A stretch of 64,000 nucleotides of DNA from Nemopilema nomurai (Eukaryota; Cnidaria; Scyphozoa; Rhizostomeae; Rhizostomatidae), in contig ML133463.1 in the NCBI GenBank assembly GCA_003864495.1, forward strand, positions 371,530-435,529, read 5' to 3'. The notes beneath the pieces are model-generated. The model was given only the letters and a program-made list of their open reading frames with translations. It was not told where the DNA came from and ran no database searches. Within the stretch, counting starts at the first letter, position 1, and every line of letters starts with the position of its first letter. A program made the translations under genes and the position numbers. Of the stretch, positions 37,801 through 48,236 are shown one piece after another.

Positions 37801-40800
37801 TCATACAATTCGAATGATTTTGCCCCTGACTCTTCTGAGGCTATTTTCCTTCTGATTTTGGTTTTTCCATCATGATGATTGACTAAATGAATCAATGTTT
37901 GGCTAAAGGTGATTTCTCTCCTTTAGCATTTATGCATTAGGTAAAGCCATATCTGATTTGTTGAGTTAGACAGGCCCACTCAGAGTCAGTTTCATATAAA
38001 CATGTCTTGAATTTCTTCAGCTAAATACAATATTGTTTTACTCTAATAAAAATATTTAGCTACAACGATAAAAAAGCTTACTATGTTGCTAGATTTTATG
38101 ATGACTTAGGAGCAATTGCAGGTCTTGCTATATTCATTAAATGACTTGGTTTGTATTGCTTTTCAAATAATCTACTCAGTCTCCGAAATAAAAGTGGCGT
38201 TCCATCAAATATCAGAAAGCTAGCTCAAAAAGGAAATTCTGTCAATTAAATCATTATTTACAATCAATCATGAATCGGGAGAACTCTAAGCAATATTGCA
38301 ACAATGCACCCACCATATAAAATACCCTAGGTATCAAAACAGGGCCCATGCCTCTTCCTTTAATTTCTTCCGGAGGAACATCAGGCAAGAAATGGTTTTT
38401 GTCATAACATCTATGTTGCCGTTCAAATAAGTTTCTCAACCAGAACATTGCAGAAATTTTTGAGCCAAATACTTAGGTTCCCAGAAAGAAAAAAATTTTT
38501 CCACCTCTGCCCTAGCCCTAGAGGTAATCATCTTCATTCCAAGCAGAAAACCTGTCGCAGCCAGTCTTTCATCCGTCCATCTTTTAACGTCATCGATCCT
38601 TTTTGCATCTTCCTTGTTTGCATTCACCATCTGTCTCGCCTTGAGCTGTTAACCTTTTAGTTTAAATCAATATATTAGAAGTACACCTTTCACTTTCCTT
38701 GGCAAGTTTGATCTCAATCTTGCTCTCCAGTTTGTGGTCTCCTTCTCAATAAATAATTTTGCTTCATTCTGAAAGTGGATATTTTTCGATTAACAAGTAT
38801 GTTTTTCCCAGGATTCCTGACCTCGAAACTCCGCAGGAAAGAATGCTGGCTGTTCTGGAGTTTTACCTCACATCTTTTCATGTCGGAAGAAAGGTAAAAG
38901 TGCTTGAATGTCTTTTAACATGTCATGGTTTCGAGTAATTGATCAATAGTAAATTGAACCCATTTTAGCATTAAAATGTGGCATTCTTTTCACTTTTTAT
39001 TGTAACACTTGCTTTTTTTCCAAAGTCTTTCAATAGTTGACATATTTCACTTAATAAGCTGTACTTATTCTTTTAAAAATCATTTACCATATTCAATTCA
39101 GTCAAGATCTCAAGTGTTTTGTATTGTTTTTCTCATCCAACATTTGGGCTGCCAATTTATGACCGACGGGCAAATCACTCCAAAAAATCTCCTCCACTTT
39201 TTGTGAAAATCCTATTGTTTTATCGAAAAATCCCTGAAAATCCTATTGTTTTCGAGGAAATCTCGTACCCTTTTTGCAAGAGTGAATTGCCTCTCGCTTA
39301 TGACAATAATATCTCTCTTATCTTAGTCGGCAGTGGCAAAGAAGCCTTACAATCCGATTATTGGAGAGACCTTTCACTGTTCATACGACGTACCATGCCA
39401 ATCTGCCAATTCATCGAGCAAGTCTCCAGTTAATGAGGAGGCAGGCAATCGCCTTTTCTATGTCGCTGAACAGGTTTCCCATCACCCGCCTAGTAAGTTC
39501 CCTTTTCTTATCTTTTCAGCCAAATGTATACATGTCAAATGTATAGACTCGAACAAATTATTATGAACAGTTTAGAAATTGTTTCTTGTTGTTTCTACAT
39601 TTATTTTTCATCTCCCATCATTTTTCAAAGTTAGATAACATTGTATTGGGTTATCTTTCTCAAGCAGAATTCAATTTAACTTCCCAGCTTTGGTATTCTT
39701 CTTGGGTTTTTAGAAATAGCAACCCCCCTGTTTTCATATACTTCCTTACCCCTTCGCCTTAAATTTTTCTTAATTAAAAGGAAAGAATTTTTTGGAACGG
39801 AATTTGAATTTTCAGTGGTCATTTTCCTTACTCGTCATTGCATGTTTTCCTGAAGACTTGACGCAGATGGATTTTTATTCTTTACGTAACTACAATTTTT
39901 AAACTTTTTATGTTTTTCAATAAACATCTAATGGTACAAGTTGTTTTGATGCTATCCTGCCATGTTACTAACCAGTTTTGCTCCTTCTTGTAAGGACAAC
40001 AGCGTTTTATGTGTTGGGTTTTATTTGAGAACTAGCCATGTTTTATTTATTGTCCAGTTTCTGCATTTTACGCGGAATGCCCAGAAAAGAAGATCACTAT
40101 GAATACACACATTTGGACAAAGTCGAAGTTTTACGGAATGTCAATAGGAGTCGTGAATGTTGGCGAAGGTATGGATTCTACTTGAGAGCATTTTCTTGTC
40201 GTCATCATCGCATACGACACAGTGAACTCGTATTGGCCAATTCTCTGTTCTGCCAATTGTCTTGAAGTCTAATCTGAGTAGTCAAGTCTTTCTATTTGAA
40301 TAAGATTATCCTGTAGGGATAGGGAAGTATTTTATGCGTGGTTAAGTTGATTTAGTTTGTTCTGTTGACTCAAATGGATGAGTTCTTCTGTGTGCTTGTC
40401 TCTTAAGCATACTGGACTGGACAAGTCCCAGCAAACTATTTATGCGTTTGAGCCAAGAGACTCGAAATAGATACCTAAGGATAATTACTCTGAAAGACTA
40501 GCTGAGAAGACTAAATTAACAGACTTATTGAGAGGAGAACAAAAAACGGACGAAACCCGTCCCAGATAGTAAAATTAGTCTAGAAATGGGTTTTTATTTT
40601 TCTTGCAAAAGAAGAGCCTCTAATCTTTTTGTTATACTACTGCCTCTTTCGCAAGCGTCTCCTTATCAAATTATTCGAGTATATACCTGTTAGAAGACCT
40701 AAAGCATGGCATCTGTTAACGTATCCCATGTTTCCTTTCAATAATTCACTTTCGCGTAGTCTTTAGTTGCTTTATCCATCACCACGTTCCTACCCTACCC

Positions 40801-43800
40801 CTTGCAATAAAGAATCGTTAAGTTCACCGTATTTCTAGTTTCTAGTTTTGAACAGTTAATTTTAATTTTATTTGTAGGAGTGATTGTTGACCACGTTCAT
40901 GATGAGGAGTACGTCATCACGTTCCCAAATGCCTACTGCAGGTGTGTGACTTCTAGCCTTTTCCCTTGCTTTTAGTTGTTCCATTCACAGGACTTTGATG
41001 AGATTGTTAATTGTCATGCTCATTAATGTGGTGCCTTAGCCTTTTACAAATTTGTGAGGTTTCACTTTTTTACAATGTTATGTTTTTTTATTTCCTATCA
41101 ATTTGACCTGGTAATTGCCGATCAAATTTTCAAAAGTTGGAAGGCTAAGGCGTGTGTTCTGTTCTAGACATAGATTTTGCTGCTCTTAGAAAACAACACT
41201 CGTTTTAGCTAGTAAATGACGCTTTTGGAAACTTTGGGTGCTCTATTTAGATTTGGTGTATCGTCTTATCACCCTCTAGTGTTTTTGATCTGCAACTGGC
41301 TATTTCTGCATTCTGTCCACTTTTGGTTATTTTCGGGCGTTTGCATACTCTGAGGTTTGTCGGACGAAAAAGTACTTCAAGTATGCAAAAACTGCTTCCG
41401 CTATTTCTAACTATTATATCTTTCCAGTCAGTAAAATGAACGTTTCCTTTAATGAGCAAAGGGTTTTGCAGATATCTAGTATAGTGATGTCATTTCAACA
41501 ATTTTCTTTCATTGCTAGGTCCATATTAACAAACCCTTGGATTGAGCTTGGTGGAAGAACGATGATCAAATGTGTGAAAACAGGATATGCAGCCATCGTT
41601 CTATTTCATACAAAGGTACCCCCGCCTTGTTGTCTCTCGTTCCGAACTGTTGTGTTTCAAGCAGTATGTTGCAAGCAAGGTGCGGTCTTCAAGGCCTCCT
41701 TGAACCACTTCTTGCGGAGATGTATGTTCTTTTGTCAGACCATAGTGATATCTTACATTTGGGTTTCTACGCCAATGCACTTTATGATGCTTTGGCTCTC
41801 AACTACGAAGCTCCAAGAACTTCGGAAAATCATCCAGCAAATCTTCTCACTGTCTATATTAAGCTGTTTGCTAAATTGTTTGGGGAATATTTTTCTTGGC
41901 CAAAGAGGCCTTTCCTGTTTTGTATTGCTTAAACCCTTGCGCTATGTATACTGTAACAATCATTACAATTCGTTTATGACCGAAACGAAAGACTTTTCCT
42001 CGGTACTACCAATATTTTTTACCTTTTCAAGCACCTTGTATGTTTTCAGGTAACACTATAATTGCATTATGGTTAACGTTTTCGCTGTTCTCTATTTATC
42101 TTACCCTTAGTAAAATGTTTTCATTCTTTCACAGCCATTTTATGGTGGATCAGGAAACAAAATTTCTGCTGAAATAAAGTGAGGATTTTTTAATTTTTTT
42201 AATCTCGTTAGCTGATTCGTTTTCTTTAGTGTAAGATTCTTATTTTGTGTGTGTTCCCATCGGTGGTTTGCAAGCTGTGAGCGAATCTTTACTTAGATTG
42301 TTCCAAGCTTAGTTGACCTAGCACTGTACGATCTAGTTTTGATTGTTCCAGCTTGACTGGTTTGGCATTTGTCGATCCACTTCAACTGGATCATGCTCAA
42401 TCTAGCTCGCTTCAATCCTGTATATGTTGATTCTGCTTGACTTGGTCCAGATTTCAGTTCAACCAACACGGGGAGGTTCAGTTACCAGAAAAGCTGGATT
42501 GAAGCAAAGTTGTTCTTATTTGCAAATCTCAGGAAACTCGTTTGTCTAATCATTGGACTTGAAAAGGTTAGGGAAAGAGAAGGGTGGGAACAAAGAACAT
42601 GGAGAGAATGTCTTGGCAGCTGGAAGTGCCAGTTTAATAGGGACACTATTAATACACACGCTATGGATTCTCTTTGATGTGTCAAGAACGAAGTCACGAG
42701 GAAGGAATAGCTTCGACATCCTAAGATTAGAGTCATAAACATCGGTTCATTTTACTGTGTTTACCATACTGTGGTCTTTGCTTCAAACATAGTTTTCTTT
42801 CGCAGAGATATACAGAGCGGAGCAATTTATTGCCGCGCCGAAGGTGCATGGAACGGCAGCATTGAATTTGCCTTTACAGACGACGAGGTCTATACACCAA
42901 TTCTTCTCATTATTTCTCTAATTGCCAACACGAAAATTTTACTGTGTTGATTTTTGCTTCATTAGGCACTCCTAATATTAGTTAGCGGTGTTATTTGGTA
43001 ACGTATTGATTGATTTTAGTTGATTATCTGGCCAGTGCATCGGCTGGACGAAAGGTTGATGTTATCTTTAAGTTTTGGTGGCATTTTATCAAAGTTTATT
43101 GCCTGAATTTTATTGCTGCAAAGGGGGGACTTGGAAATGCCCTGAAAATACTTTAGCTGCATTTATAGTCTAGTTGGGGGGTTGTGTTTCTTGTTATATT
43201 TATTCTAAATTAAAGAATAAGTTAAATTTCCTTCTCAGCTCACTAGATCTAGAAAGACACTAAAAGCAGTTTGAAAGTAGACAATATTAATATTGTAATG
43301 ATCTTTTCAATCAGAAAAAGGACAGGACGACGGATATCAGAAAATTACACGCTGTTCCCAAACGAGTAAGACCGTTGGAGAAGCAGGGCGAATTTGAATC
43401 TAGAAGGTTCGTTGTCCTCAAAATTGTCACTTTTAAATTGGCTAATTCCAGTAAATGGCTTTTGAAATACTAAAAATACTGGTTACAAAAGATTGTATCA
43501 CTAGCAATGCTTAGGGGTTTTTCGTTGTGATGTACGGTTACGTGAGAGCCTTTGCACCAGGGGAGTCTATTCTTTCTTCGCTCGAGAAGGCACATGCATA
43601 TTTTTTGGTATTGGCATTCAGGCACTCCTGAATGTACAGGCACTGTCAACTGAAAATTGACTTTCATGCCATTTTGCAAAGCTCGGATTCGAGGGTATAA
43701 TCAATGGCCCTGGCTTTTCGTCGCATAATTCAATTTTACTTTTGTATAGTCCATCTCCGCTTACATGTTTTAAAGTTCTGTGATTTGATCTTCATAGCAG

Positions 43801-45424
43801 CAATTTAATGGCAAAAGCAGTTCACTAGCTTATGACTATGGTATCCAAAACTAGAAATCAGCCCGTTAGTAAGAGATTGAAAATGAATTGTGATCCTTGG
43901 TAAAAGTGCAATCGAATAATTTTTTCAATACCTTTGAATATAATATATATATATATTTGTATTTTTTGTTTTAGATTATGGAGAGATGTCACAGTTGCTC
44001 TTAATCAAAACAATTTAGAAAGTGCAACAGCAGCTAAACACACGGTCATTTTTTAAACATCTTTTTTAAGGACCTTTGTTCTCCTGCTCTTCCCTGCCCT
44101 TTCCTGTCACGTTATGTCATGTCCTGTCCATTCCTGTCGTGTCTTTCTATGTCATGTCCTATCCTTTACTGCCCTATTCTCTTTTGTCATGTCTTTCCGT
44201 GTCCTGTCCTTTACTGCCCTATTCTCTTTTGTCATGTCTTTCCGTGTCCTGTCCTTTACTGCCCTATTCTCTTTTGTCATGTCTTGTCATGACCTGTCAT
44301 GTCGTGTCCTGTCATTTCATATCCTTTTATCTTGTCCTTTACATACTGTCCTTCCAGTCCTGTTATGCCCTTTCTCAATTGCATTGCTTATGGCATTAAA
44401 CAAACAAGTGGCCAGCATGTTGTTTGTTTACGTTCGTATAAAAAATGAAACTTTCTCATTCATGCTATTCAAATTTTTGCCTCTTATTTATGCTGTTTCA
44501 GCTGTCATGCGTCAGCAAAGTTTTTACTATTATTTCAAAGCGCATATACCTCCAAATAAACAAGAGTTGGATTTAGATGTAAGCATTAGTTTGCGGAAAC
44601 CATTTTAGTATAATGATGGGTGTTAATTTGGAAGGTTGGAGAGGTGGTGGCTACTGCATCCCAGATGCCTACGCAAATAACCTGCATATCATTATCTGTA
44701 TTTCCATTTGAAAGACCCTATTTCAGTTCTCGGTACTTCTGTTTACAGTTAGAAGAAAGACAACGCGCCGAAGAGAGACAGAGGCAATCTTTGGATATCA
44801 AATGGAAAACGAAAGTGAGCAGTTTTTATTTTCCGTCGTCGTGTTTGCATTTGCAATCTAACTGGGGTCTATCAAACCTAACTGTTTTGTCTAAATGTTA
44901 AGTTTCATAGCATTTCAAGTTTAAGTTTAATATCAGTTATTTGTCTTTATGTTAAGTTTTATAGCATTAATACATCCGATCATGTGCTCTTTCCACAAAC
45001 CTCTCGTGGTTTTCAACCTGTAACTGGCTATTAATTATGCCAGCCTTTTGTCATTTTCTGGCGTTTGCATACCATAAGAATTGTCAGCATCTAATTTTCA
45101 GTATCTAAAAGTCATGCTTCTGCTAAAAAAATTAAAGTTCAAGATCCCTAAGGCTCGCAAGAAGATAGATGTTATAGCATTGTATAAATGAGAGCATTCT
45201 TTCAAAACATCTATTTTTGGAGGAGGTTTTCCAAAAAACAAATTGATAGACAATTTGCATGATTATTTGCATGATTATTTCTATGTACTTCAGTTTTTGA
45301 CTGACTGACTTCTTCTAATCGATTTTGTTTTCATTTGAAGCTGTTCCACAAAGTTGACGACGGTTGGTGGTTCAATAAGCACGTGAAACAGCGAAGAAAG
45401 AAGAGATCGTCCACGTCATCATGA
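25804..45424 (+). CDS. OSBPL11: Oxysterol-binding protein-related protein of the ORP10/ORP11 type, complete
   Basis: ORPs move lipids between membranes, exchanging PI4P for phosphatidylserine or sterol at contact sites. Exons: 25804-25818, 27294-27331, 29050-29155, 29697-29744, 30348-30429, 32003-32322, 33107-33133, 33456-33485, 33883-33930, 34312-34357, 35149-35185, 35661-35755, 36351-36493, 37178-37263, 38812-38893, 39327-39492, 40058-40168, 40878-40941, 41519-41615, 42135-42178, 42806-42887, 43315-43406, 43975-44044, 44749-44814, 45341-45424; all phases join, giving 692 codons plus stop. PH domain about 21-112 ([40 protein letters not shown]). The linker is Ser-rich then acidic ([13 protein letters not shown]). 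The ORD starts near [13 protein letters not shown] and has [14 protein letters not shown] and the family signature EQVSHHPP at 449-456. [13 protein letters not shown] and a polybasic end ([12 protein letters not shown]) follow. PH and linker segments match vertebrate ORP11/ORP10 better than ORP9. No FFAT (VAP-binding) motif is convincing. The start ATG gives the only in-phase 5' exon I found; the first five residues are less certain than the rest. Confidence 0.94.
28879..28952. repeat. GC-rich inverted repeat in an ORP intron
   Basis: AGGTGGGCG on the left is matched by CGCCCACCT on the right. Inside lie the palindromes GGTTTTTTCAAAAAACC and GGGCGATCGCCC. The surroundings are AT-rich, so the block stands out. 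No target-site duplication is evident. Confidence 0.6.
30561..30625 (+). repeat. GC-rich repeat copy 1 in an ORP intron
   Basis: The core GCGGGCAGTTGACCGCCCTC followed by GCAAAAA recurs as GCGGGCAGTTCGTCGCCCTT and GCGAAAA at 31499-31545, in the same orientation about 0.93 kb away. The pair brackets intron DNA with no coding signal. Confidence 0.55.
30762..30797. repeat. Perfect 10-bp inverted repeat (hairpin)
   Basis: GGAGCCTCAA and TTGAGGCTCC are separated by 16 bp, which also contain a partial CAAAG/CTTTG match. It lies between the two GC-rich repeat copies in the same ORP intron. Confidence 0.75.
31085..31207 (-). repeat. Dispersed repeat copy, minus strand (ORP intron)
   Basis: On the minus strand this reads GATCCGCAACTGGCTATTTA, then TTTTGGTTATTTTCCGACGT, TTGCATACTCTCAGG and GTCGGACGAAA. 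The same landmarks appear in the same order at 41281-41400. Together these two are the best-preserved pair of the family. Confidence 0.8.
31499..31545 (+). repeat. GC-rich repeat copy 2 in an ORP intron
   Basis: Second copy of the motif described at 30561-30625, with ACGGGCGATC immediately upstream. Same strand and same intron. Confidence 0.5.
37318..38517. mobile_element. Non-autonomous hAT-type DNA transposon in an ORP intron
   Basis: The element at 37326-38509 (1,184 bp) starts CAGAGGTGGAAAAA and ends with the exact reverse complement. Similarity continues inward through a shared CTGGGAAC. It is flanked by a perfect 8-bp duplication, CCCTAGCC, at 37318-37325 and 38510-38517. Eight-bp duplications and termini of the form CAGNGGT are hallmarks of the hAT superfamily. 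No transposase-like open frame lies inside, so it depended on an enzyme encoded elsewhere. It lies between the exons ending 37263 and starting 38812. Confidence 0.9.
41281..41400 (+). repeat. Dispersed repeat copy, plus strand (ORP intron)
   Basis: Contains GATCTGCAACTGGCTATTTC, CTTTTGGTTATTTTCGGGCG, TTTGCATACTCTGAGG, GTCGGACGAAAA and GTATGCAAAAACTG in order. This copy is the reference for the other members at 31085 (minus), 45008, 21958 and 15622. Confidence 0.8.
43939..43957. repeat. Short (AT)n tract
   Basis: An AT dinucleotide run lies upstream of the ORP exon at 43975. Confidence 0.8.
44085..44345. repeat. CCTGTC/ATGTC-rich minisatellite in an ORP intron
   Basis: The tract is pyrimidine-rich and built from short TGTCC/TGTCA words. 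Within it (about 44150-44285) a 45-bp unit containing TCTTTCCGTGTCCTGTCC is repeated two to three times almost exactly. The long frames across it are repeat artefacts, because 45 is divisible by three. Confidence 0.85.
45008..45125 (+). repeat. Dispersed repeat copy, plus strand (ORP intron)
   Basis: Divergent copy of the family: GTAACTGGCTATTAAT, TTTTGTCATTTTCTGGCGTT, TGCATACCATAAG and AGTATCTAAAAGTCATGCTT, in the same order as 41281-41400. Confidence 0.65.
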
Positions 45425-47052
45425 TTCACTTCTACGTGGCCGTCCTCCTTTGGCGTCGATCATTGAATAATCTTTAAGCTAGTTGCACTCATACGTCTCT
45501 GCATCTCTTTTTGAATTGGAGCGCCTCATAGTGACGTCAGAAGCAGTTGGGAGTATGGCATTTGGATCCGGTCCCAGCTACATTGATTCAATATTGATAA
45601 TAGAAAGGGGTGCGTAACCCCACTCTCATGGGCTCTCGTATTTCCGCAACCACCCGCAAGCCGCTATGCAATTTTTGTGAATTCTTCTTCCGAGTTTTTC
45701 TACTTGCATTGCAGTCTGGTAATCTATTTCATTTTCGCCAGCTGTTTCATGTTTAATTCCTTTCCAGTCTTATGTTTTTCAGTCATGTTCATGTAATGTC
45801 TCATTTGGGCTTGTACATCTTTTGTCAACTTGCTGAGGAAGCATTTTGCTTCACAACCAGGAATTCTTTCTGGTATGAAAAGGAATTTTTTTTGAGAAAT
45901 ATTTTTATCAAATATCACTTGACGTTATTAAATATTGTTCGTCTGTGTCAAGGCTGTTTCGTGAACTGTCATGAATCTGTAATTACGATCTCGATGTTTC
46001 GTAAGTTTTTTGCTAGATTTCCATGTAAGAAAATGAAACAATTACGTATAAATCGCGAGCAGATTGATAAATATATTCACTTGATTTTGAAAGGTAGTCG
46101 TTTCAATCATTTCTTCAATGGAATACGGACAGTTTGCCAATCCATTCCTTTATGTAATTTGAAGAATATTTCGAACGAACTATCATGCAAATGTTTTGTT
46201 TCTAGTTTGAAAGTAATTATTGCTTTCGCCCAAGTTGAAGATGCATTTATGTCTTTAAATTAGGGTAAACCTATTTATATAAGAAAGATGACTGTGTGAC
46301 TTTTTAAGGTGAAGCTCGTGTTGTTATAGATTTGAATGTTTTTAAGAATAATCAATCATACAGTTATCTACAGCCGTCTAAAAAAGACTGAATGCCCGCT
46401 GAAAAGCAGCGTTTAGGCCTCTTCCAGCCTAACCCAGCCCCCAAATTTATACAAGAATAGGGATGGAAGATTTAGATCAAGCAGTTACTGATATTCACAA
46501 ATCAAGGAACGGATTTTCATGACATGAAAAAATATCTCTGACAAGGCTAAAGTTCCCATTTCACATGCACAGAACGAATTAAATCTATATTGATGCCCGA
46601 CTGATTTACTATACTGTAGACTTCCAATTTTGTCTATTGTAATTTCGATATTATATCAATTGCTTATTAGAAAGATATTGATTAGAATTGTATTTAGAAA
46701 ATTTAGATCAATAATGAAATGAATTTATCAGTGTCCTGTTTTATTCTTTTTGACACGACACAGAAGTCCCTCTTTTTTTATTGAAATTTTGATTAAAAAA
46801 AGCTGTAGTTGCGGTGGCGCGCTAAAGGGCATGGGCTCCACCATGCCCGGGTTTTTCAAAATGGTGGACGGATGCGGCCATGTGTTGGGTAAACATTTCG
46901 TCTTGACCAAGAGCTTACTTTCCACAGATTGGATTCCTGATTGAGAGGTACGAACTTTAATTACTCACCCATGTTACATTAGCAAGATATTACTATTTGT
47001 AGCCACTTTCCACAAACTCAAGGCTCCATTGGACTCTCCGGCCAGCTGTTGG

Positions 47053-47406
47053 ATCAAAACAAACGATTTTGTAGTGTTTTTAGAATCTAAACATTGAATT
47101 AGGACAGAAACCAATCACTTGACATGATGAAAATTATCACTAGTATTTCTTAACATGACATTATTTCATAACAGTAGAGTTATCGACAGGTAGGATTTAT
47201 TGTTAATACTCCAACAAAACAAGTTTCCCATCTTCTGTAATAGCAACTGAAGCTAGACAAAGTCGTTACCTATAACGAGCAATATGATTCATGGTATCAT
47301 AATCAAGAAAACTTCAAGAATAAATAGAAGTACATGAGAATACAATTTTCAAACAAGAACCTGGAGTATTCAATATCGATCTTTGCTTATATTTTAAATA
47401 ATAGTA
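47053..47406 (+). repeat. Tandem segment, copy A
   Basis: About 354 bp, starting GATCAAAACAAACGATTTTG and ending AAATAATAGTA. The same landmarks recur in copy B: GACAGAAACCAATCACTTGA, CATAACAGTAGAG, TTATTGTTAATAC, CATCTTCTGTAATAGCAACT, TTTTCAAACA. Copy A has GTTAATACTCC unbroken where copy B is interrupted. Confidence 0.88.
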
Positions 47407-47455
47407 CACGCTTTTTTTATAAGGAACCTACCTCAAGGCCTAGTTCCGAAAGATC
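47407..47455 (-). mobile_element. Truncated terminal fragment of the 409-bp TA-flanked element
   Basis: It begins CACGCTTTTTTTATAAGG after a TA and matches the inverted right end of the element at 47593-48001 for about 40 bp with no mismatch, continuing with one substitution. It then stops at the start of copy B. It is a solo terminus between the two tandem copies. Confidence 0.85.
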
Positions 47456-48236
47456 AAAATCAAAACAGACGATTTTGTAGCATTAGGACAGAAACCAATC
47501 ACTTGAAATGATGAAAATGACCCCTAGTAATTCTTAACATGGCATTATTTCATAACAGTAGAGGTATCAACAGTAAGGATTTATTGTTAATACACGCTTT
47601 TTTTACAAGGAACCACTTTATAAGGAACCTACATGTAGAAGGCCGAAATATTTAAAGAACTTATACTACTAAAAACAAAATCCCTAAGGACCTTTTCGAT
47701 TTGAAATTTTTTTATAACTGCAAGCCTCAAGAACTAAAAAGCCAGTTCCATTCATTTGCAGCCTTTTTCGCGTAGATTGTTTACTATTCGTGTGTCGAGT
47801 GCTTCGTCGAGTAGTTTCCGCATATGCTGTCTCGCCCCTTTCTCTATTAAGTGTTAAGGCTTATTGTAGTCAAAAAACCGAAAGTGAGAACTTAAGGATC
47901 TTTTAAGGAACTTTTGGTACTGGAATCTGATGATTTGAGGTCTACGAATAAGGATCTTTTGGAACTAGGCCTTGAGGTAGGTTCCTTATAAAAAAAGCGT
48001 GTACTCCAAAAAACAAGTTTCTCATCTTCTGTAATAGCAACTGAAGCTAGCCAAAGTCTTTCCCTATAACGGGCAACATGATTCAAGGCGCCTCAATGAA
48101 AAGAAATCATGGGATCATAATCAAGAAAAGTTCAAGAAAAAAATTGAAGTATATAAGTATAAAATTTTCAAACAGGAAGCTGGGGTATTTAAGATTGATC
48201 TTTGTTTACATTTAAAATAATGGTAGATTCTGTTAT
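47452..48236 (+). repeat. Tandem segment, copy B, split by an insertion
   Basis: The left half, 47452-47592, matches the first part of copy A. The right half, 48002-48236, matches the rest, from CTCCAAAAAACAAGTTTCTC through TTTAAAATAATGGTA. The two halves are separated exactly by the element at 47593-48001. Confidence 0.88.
47593..48001. mobile_element. 409-bp MITE with TA target-site duplication
   Basis: The ends are CACGCTTTTTTTACAAGGAACC and, inverted from the right, CACGCTTTTTTTATAAGGAACC, one mismatch in 22. TA flanks both sides (47591-47592 and 48002-48003). Copy A of the surrounding duplication carries the unoccupied site with a single TA, so the boundaries are exact. TA duplication points to the Tc1/mariner group or a similar TA-targeting family. 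There is no coding capacity. Confidence 0.92.

Noticed and set aside
41436..42053. 205-codon open frame in the ORP region
   Set aside because: It overlaps the ORP exon at 41519-41615 in a different frame and reads through an intron. The ORP frame is the conserved one.
44500..44581. Extra ORP exon between 44044 and 44749
   Set aside because: It has AG/GT-like borders, but in the required phase it contains a stop. Vertebrate ORP11 joins KHT directly to LEERQR, as the called exons do.
45772..46263. 163-codon open frame as a gene downstream of ORP
   Set aside because: AT-driven composition, no recognisable domain, an overlapping frame on the other strand and no exon partners. It probably lies in 3' UTR or intergenic DNA.
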